Source: Pseudomonas viridiflava (GTDB lineage: Bacteria; Pseudomonadota; Gammaproteobacteria; Pseudomonadales; Pseudomonadaceae). From it: DNA of 64,000 nt. The notes beneath the pieces are model-generated. The model saw nothing but the letters and a program-made list of their open reading frames with translations. It made no database searches and was not told where the DNA came from. The stretch spans positions 310,001 to 374,000 of the forward strand of contig NZ_UWFN01000350.1 in assembly GCF_900602065.1 (NCBI RefSeq), given 5' to 3'. The stretch's first letter is position 1. The number at the start of each line of letters is the position of its first letter. The position numbers were made by a program, and so were the translations under genes. Of the stretch, positions 59,811 to 64,000 are shown piece after piece.

Positions 59811-59900
59811 TGTGGGAGCTGGGCTTGCCCGCGATATAGGCGCTGCGGTGTGTCAGTTATGGCGTGTGATCGTTCATCGCGAGCAAGCTCGGCTCCTACA
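59811..59900. repeat. REP unit 3 of tandem array
   Basis: Same 90-bp unit as 59706-59795, offset 105 bp. Recent duplication of one REP pair. The array fills the gap between the convergent HDOD and diguanylate cyclase genes. Confidence 0.9.
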
Positions 59901-59921
59901 AACGAAGGCTGCGCAAATCAC

Positions 59922-60908
59922 CTACACCAATACGATCTGATTCTTGCCCTGACGCTTGGCCTGGTACATCGCCGCGTCAGCGCGGGCGTAGAGGATTTCC
60001 AGGCTCTGGTCGTCCTCGCCCATGTTGGTCAGTCCTTGGCTAGCCGTGATGCCGAAGGTTTTGTCGCCGCGCTGGAAGCTCAATCGCTGAATTTCCCGCT
60101 GCAGGCGTTCGGCAATCTGCTTGGCCATGTCTGGCGCACAACCCGGGAACACCGCAGCAAACTCCTCACCGCCAATCCGCCCGAACAAATCCCCGCGTCT
60201 TAACGTGGTTCGGCCGCACTCAGCGATTTTCTGCAGCACCAGATCGCCTTCCTGGTGCCCGTAGGTGTCGTTGACCAGCTTGAAGTCATCGATGTCCAGC
60301 AGCAGGAATGCCAATGGGGTGCCATGCAGACGCGCCAATTCAAACTCGCGCTGGGCGCATTCGAAGAAGTGTCGACGGTTGCTGCTCTGAGTCAGAACAT
60401 CAGTGGTCGCCAGGCGCTGCAGTTCGCTTTCCAGCTCTTTCTTTTCGGTGATGTCTTCTGCGATGCCCACCACGACGAGACGCTGCTCGGCGTCGGTCTG
60501 GTGACTCACGAAGCATTTGTCGCTGATCCAGCGGACTTCGCCATCGGCGCGGATGATGCGGTATTCGCGATCTTCCACAGCGCCTTTCTCGATAACTTCG
60601 TTGAGGCTGCGCTCAGCGTAGTTGAGGTCATCGGGATAAATGCTGTCGCGCCATTCGCCGTAGTCGGCCAGCAACAAACCCGCAGAGCGGCCGAAGATGC
60701 GTTCGTAAGCCGGGCTGACGTAGATCATCCGTTGGGTGGCCCAGTCGAAGGCCCAGAGCACAGCATTGACGCTGACCAGCAGCGAGCTGAACAGTTGCTC
60801 ACGCTCACTCAGGCGTGCGACTTCTGCCTGGGCGTGCATCAGCGCCAGTAGCGTCTCGGCAGCGGCGGGATTGTCAGTATGGGGTGTCAGTAGATTTTTG
60901 TTGTCCAT
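59922..60908 (-). CDS. PAS-GGDEF diguanylate cyclase
   Basis: 328 residues. PAS domain about 42-155 (SPAYERIFGRSAG) with its PAC tail; GGDEF domain about 165-328 with active-site GGEEF at 246-250 and an RRGD inhibitory site (RxxD) five residues before it. It should make c-di-GMP and be product-inhibited. Signal unknown; no membrane helix, so cytoplasmic. Confidence 0.93.
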   Translation of the reverse strand: MDNKNLLTPHTDNPAAAETLLALMHAQAEVARLSEREQLFSSLLVSVNAVLWAFDWATQRMIYVSPAYERIFGRSAGLLLADYGEWRDSIYPDDLNYAERSLNEVIEKGAVEDREYRIIRADGEVRWISDKCFVSHQTDAEQRLVVVGIAEDITEKKELESELQRLATTDVLTQSSNRRHFFECAQREFELARLHGTPLAFLLLDIDDFKLVNDTYGHQEGDLVLQKIAECGRTTLRRGDLFGRIGGEEFAAVFPGCAPDMAKQIAERLQREIQRLSFQRGDKTFGITASQGLTNMGEDDQSLEILYARADAAMYQAKRQGKNQIVLV

Positions 60909-61046
60909 GGCACTGCATCTCAGAATAAGGTGCGGCGCACAGCCACAACATTCCCCGCACGGGGTCGCGGGCTGTTGTTCTGAGTGGATTTAGGGGATGA
61001 AGTTCAAATCAGCTGCGCCCGAATCCGGGCGCGCTGATCAAAGGCT

Positions 61047-62231
61047 TCAGGCGTGCGCAGGGCGCAGCGAGTAGGTTTTGAGCTGGTCTGCGAAATCGCG
61101 CAGGGACTGAATACCGCTGGCCTCCGCTTCGTGGATCCAGTCTTTCATGGCGGCCAGCATGTCGTGACCATTGCTGCTGGTCTTGACCCAGATCTGCTGC
61201 AGGGCCAGGCGTTTTTCGTAGATCACTTTCAACGCGTGGCTGTGTTCCAGCATGGTCTGGATGCGCAGGTGGTGCTTGTCATCCAGCAGGCTGGTTTCAC
61301 GGGACAACAGCCGTTTGGCGCGATGGAATTGATGGCGTACCGAAGCGTCTGCCTTGGCCAGTTCCTGAGCAACCAGTGGACCGATCACCAGCTTGCGGTA
61401 CTGGGCCATGATCTGGAAACGGTTGTTGAGGATCGCCATGGCGGTGTCCATGTCGATGTGGCCTTTGCCTTCGACGCGGTGGGCGATAGGCGCAACCCGC
61501 TGTACTTTGGCCAGACGCAGGGCACTGAACACTTTGATCCACGCCCAGCCCATGTCGAACTCCCACTTCTTGACCGACAGCTTGGCCGAGTTCGGGTAGG
61601 TGTGGTGGTTGTTATGCAGCTCTTCGCCGCCAATGATGATGCCCCATGGCACCAGATTGGTTGCCGCATCACGGCATTCGAAGTTGCGATAACCGACGGC
61701 ATGGCCCAAACCATTGACGACGCCCGCCGCCCAGAAAGGAATCCACATCATCTGAATCGCCCAGACGGTGATGCCCAGCGCGCCGAACAACAGCAGGTCA
61801 ATGACCGCCATGATCGCCACGCCCAGCAACGGATAAGGCGTATAGATTTTGCGTTCGATCCAGTCTTCCGGGCAGTTTTTGCCGTAAATGCGCAATGTGT
61901 CCGGATTTTCCGCCTCGGCCCGGTACAGTTCTGCGCCCTTGCGCAGTACAGTAGAAAGCCCTTTTACAACCGGGCTGTGCGGGTCATCGACGGTTTCGCA
62001 TTTTGCGTGGTGTTTGCGATGGATAGCGGTCCATTCGCGAGTGTTCTGCGCAGTGGTCAGCCACAGCCAGAAACGGAAGAAGTGTTTGAGGCCCGCATTC
62101 AGCTCCAGCGAGCGGTGAGCGGAGTAGCGGTGAAGGTAAATAGTGACGGCGACAATCGTCACATGGGTCATGGCAAGAGTAACTGCCACTAACTGCCAGA
62201 CTGAAAGGTCGAGCAAACCGTTGTACCACAT
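61047..62231 (-). CDS. desA: Acyl-lipid delta-9 fatty acid desaturase
   Basis: 394 residues, four membrane helices. The three histidine boxes HRYSAHR (34-40), HRKHH (71-75) and HNNHH (206-210) bind the diiron centre. DesA of P. aeruginosa introduces a cis-9 double bond into existing membrane phospholipids when oxygen is present. The C-terminal about 150 residues are soluble and helical. Divergent from the following signalling gene. Confidence 0.93.
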   Translation of the reverse strand: MWYNGLLDLSVWQLVAVTLAMTHVTIVAVTIYLHRYSAHRSLELNAGLKHFFRFWLWLTTAQNTREWTAIHRKHHAKCETVDDPHSPVVKGLSTVLRKGAELYRAEAENPDTLRIYGKNCPEDWIERKIYTPYPLLGVAIMAVIDLLLFGALGITVWAIQMMWIPFWAAGVVNGLGHAVGYRNFECRDAATNLVPWGIIIGGEELHNNHHTYPNSAKLSVKKWEFDMGWAWIKVFSALRLAKVQRVAPIAHRVEGKGHIDMDTAMAILNNRFQIMAQYRKLVIGPLVAQELAKADASVRHQFHRAKRLLSRETSLLDDKHHLRIQTMLEHSHALKVIYEKRLALQQIWVKTSSNGHDMLAAMKDWIHEAEASGIQSLRDFADQLKTYSLRPAHA

Positions 62232-62386
62232 AGGCTATATGGCCCTCGAAAAGACGCTTTGAATAAAAAAACAACAGTGCGCATTATCACTGAGCCACCA
62301 GATAAAACCAGTCGGGCTTAGAGATAAGAGTCGCCAGATGTTTCCTAATCTTTAATCCCCCATTTCATAAGGTTTTTAGCTTTCTT

Positions 62387-64000
62387 ATGACCGACTCCTC
62401 TCGTGACGCACTGCGAACAGCCCTGTTTTATGGGGTTTTGTCGATTTTATGGCTTGTCGTGTGTGATCACTGGCTGCCTGAGATGATCGAAAATCCGGCT
62501 CGATTGGCGTTTGCCCAGCAGATGAGCGGTTACCTCTGGGTGGCGATCAGTGCCGTTTTCATCTTCATCGTTCGCGGCCAGTTACTGCGTTTCATGGGGG
62601 TCGACATCACCCTGCGTCAGCAACGCGAGGATCACGACCGTCTGCGTCTGGCGGCAGCGGTATTCGATAGCACCCTTGAAGGTGTAGTCGTCACCGATAG
62701 CCAGGGACAGATTGTTCACGTCAACCGTGCCTTTATGGAGATCACCGGCTATCAGCTGGACGAGGTTCTGGGCGTGAACCCGAGCAAGTTCAAATCCGGC
62801 CGTCATGGGCCAGAGTTCTACCGACAGATGTACCGCTCGATTCTTAGCGCGGGGCAGTGGAGCGGCGAAATCTGGAACCGCCGCAAAAGCGGTGAGATAT
62901 ACCCGCAGTGGCAAAGTATTCGCAGCGTGAAGGGTGACACTGGCGAGATAAAGCACTTCGTCGCGGTGTTTTCCGATATCACCGCCATCAAACGCTCGGA
63001 GCAGGATTTGCTGCAACTGGCGCATTACGATCCCCTGACGGATTTGCCCAACCGCCTGCTGTTCATCGACCGGACGACTCAAGCGCTGAGCAATGCCCGC
63101 GCGAACAAACGCGGCTGCGCGCTATTGCTGATCGATCTGGATCATTTCAAGAACATCAATGACAGCCTCGGGCATAACGTCGGCGACGAAGTGCTCAAGG
63201 CGGTGGCCGAGCGCCTTAAATCGTTGTTCGATGCTGATATGACCCTGGCGAGGCTGGGCGGTGATGAGTTTGCGCTGCTGATCGAAAACTGCCAGCAAGT
63301 GGTGCAGGTGGCCGGTTATGCACAACGAATTCTGGATGGCTTCAAAGCGCCGTTTTTACTGGGCAACCAGCAACTGTTCATCAGTGCCAGTGTCGGCATC
63401 AGCCTGTTCCCTGGTGACGCCTCCAACCCTGCACAGTTGCTGCGCAATGCCGACTCGGCCTTGTTCAAAGCCAAGGGCGACGGGCGCGAAGCGTATGCGT
63501 TGTACACCGAGGAACTCACCGCGCACGCTCAGCAGCGGGTGCATCTGGCCAGTGAATTGCGTCGCGCTATCGAGCGTCACGAGCTGCGGGTTTTTTATCA
63601 ACCGATTCATAACCTGCACACCAGCCGCATTCTGGGTGTTGAGGCTCTGGTGCGATGGGAGCACCCCGAACGTGGGCTGGTGCCGCCGGGAGAATTCATT
63701 CCCATCGCCGAGCAAAGCGGCCTGATTGGCGATATCGATGCCTGGGTATTGAGCACATCCTGCCAGCAGATGTGCGACTGGCTGGCCGCGGGCGTGGATA
63801 TTTCCTTTGTGGCGGTCAACATCTCCAGCCGTCTGTTTGGCAGCGGTCATCTGGTTGAGCAGGTCGCCAAAGTGTTGCGCGACACCGGACTGAATCCAGC
63901 GCATCTGGAGTTGGAGGTGACCGAAAGCGCGGTGATGGAAGACCCTGATCAGGCCATCGAGCAAATGCACCGGTTGCGTGATCTGGGATTGAGCCTGGCC
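62387..64000 (+). CDS. PAS-GGDEF-EAL protein, truncated by window edge
   Basis: 538 codons from ATG 62387, still open at base 64000. Two N-terminal membrane helices (about 10-60), a PAS domain (about 85-190, with NRAFMEITGYQLDEVLG), a GGDEF domain with intact RLGGDEF (about 289-295), then the start of an EAL domain (GVEALVRWEHPE, about 416-427). EAL domains hydrolyse c-di-GMP. P. aeruginosa has a PAS-GGDEF-EAL phosphodiesterase (PipA, PA0285) beside desA, a likely counterpart. Catalytic balance cannot be judged without the end. Confidence 0.9.
   Translation, partial: MTDSSRDALRTALFYGVLSILWLVVCDHWLPEMIENPARLAFAQQMSGYLWVAISAVFIFIVRGQLLRFMGVDITLRQQREDHDRLRLAAAVFDSTLEGVVVTDSQGQIVHVNRAFMEITGYQLDEVLGVNPSKFKSGRHGPEFYRQMYRSILSAGQWSGEIWNRRKSGEIYPQWQSIRSVKGDTGEIKHFVAVFSDITAIKRSEQDLLQLAHYDPLTDLPNRLLFIDRTTQALSNARANKRGCALLLIDLDHFKNINDSLGHNVGDEVLKAVAERLKSLFDADMTLARLGGDEFALLIENCQQVVQVAGYAQRILDGFKAPFLLGNQQLFISASVGISLFPGDASNPAQLLRNADSALFKAKGDGREAYALYTEELTAHAQQRVHLASELRRAIERHELRVFYQPIHNLHTSRILGVEALVRWEHPERGLVPPGEFIPIAEQSGLIGDIDAWVLSTSCQQMCDWLAAGVDISFVAVNISSRLFGSGHLVEQVAKVLRDTGLNPAHLELEVTESAVMEDPDQAIEQMHRLRDLGLSLA

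Noticed and set aside
59602..59900. CRISPR array
   Set aside because: Units are 90-bp inverted pairs rather than short direct repeats with unique spacers, and no cas gene is present.
59515..59940. 141-codon plus-strand frame through the REP array
   Set aside because: Encodes repeated REP-derived peptides and overlaps the HDOD gene end; not a gene.

Overview
The window is ordinary Pseudomonas chromosome with accessory patches. Gene order argues for this: algC-argB, pyrE/crc, rph, yicC-gmk-rpoZ-spoT-ridA, exbB-exbD-tonB, oxyR-recG, selD-selU, tRNA-Arg, gabD-gabT and desA all run as in Pseudomonas genomes. Many REP-type hairpins with GTGGGAGC or TGTAGGAGC ends sit between genes. Together with a colicin-E3-like bacteriocin and a membrane-bound sugar dehydrogenase, they point to the P. 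fluorescens / P. syringae side of the genus; the species cannot be fixed from sequence alone.

Layout. 1-16.5 kb: end of algC, argB, a large unrecognised protein gene (1525-4083, least like its neighbours in this stretch), pyrE and crc divergent, rph, yicC-gmk, rpoZ, spoT-ridA, a lipoprotein, a sugar-epimerase-like SDR gene, and exbB-exbD-tonB (energy for TonB-dependent uptake). 16.5-30.3 kb: oxyR-recG, a YbaK/HDOD gene, a GFA gene, a CitMHS citrate-type carrier, terC, a Na/Pi cotransporter, an M16 peptidase, a DUF5924 membrane protein and a nucleoside-gate protein. 30.5-33.7 kb: a four-gene envelope operon on the minus strand (COG3014 lipoprotein, YcfL-like, LpoB-like, CsgG-like). 34-41.1 kb: GNAT, a polyol-type MFS carrier, an unknown membrane protein and a three-subunit sugar dehydrogenase (cytochrome c, Tat-exported small subunit, GMC flavoprotein). 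41.1-45.7 kb: about 0.9 kb of non-coding DNA, then amidohydrolase, MHS carrier and LysR regulator on one strand.

46-54.7 kb is the accessory part. It holds an S-pyocin/colicin-E3-type rRNase toxin gene followed by three divergent immunity-like genes, an unknown gene, a frameshifted DUF2946 gene, a COG0701 permease, selU-selD, and a 1.1-kb islet between a 3' fragment of tRNA-Arg and the intact tRNA-Arg(CCG). Two copies of a 110-bp dispersed repeat lie at 46.05 and 54.41 kb; a 50-bp repeat precedes two of the genes; and a conserved terminator cassette recurs.

54.9-64 kb: gabD-gabT (GABA catabolism), an HDOD response-regulator-like gene whose stop codon lies inside a REP unit, a tandem REP array, a PAS-GGDEF diguanylate cyclase, a desA fatty-acid desaturase and the first 538 codons of a PAS-GGDEF-EAL protein cut by the window edge. 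No CRISPR array, rRNA operon, transposase, integrase or origin was seen.
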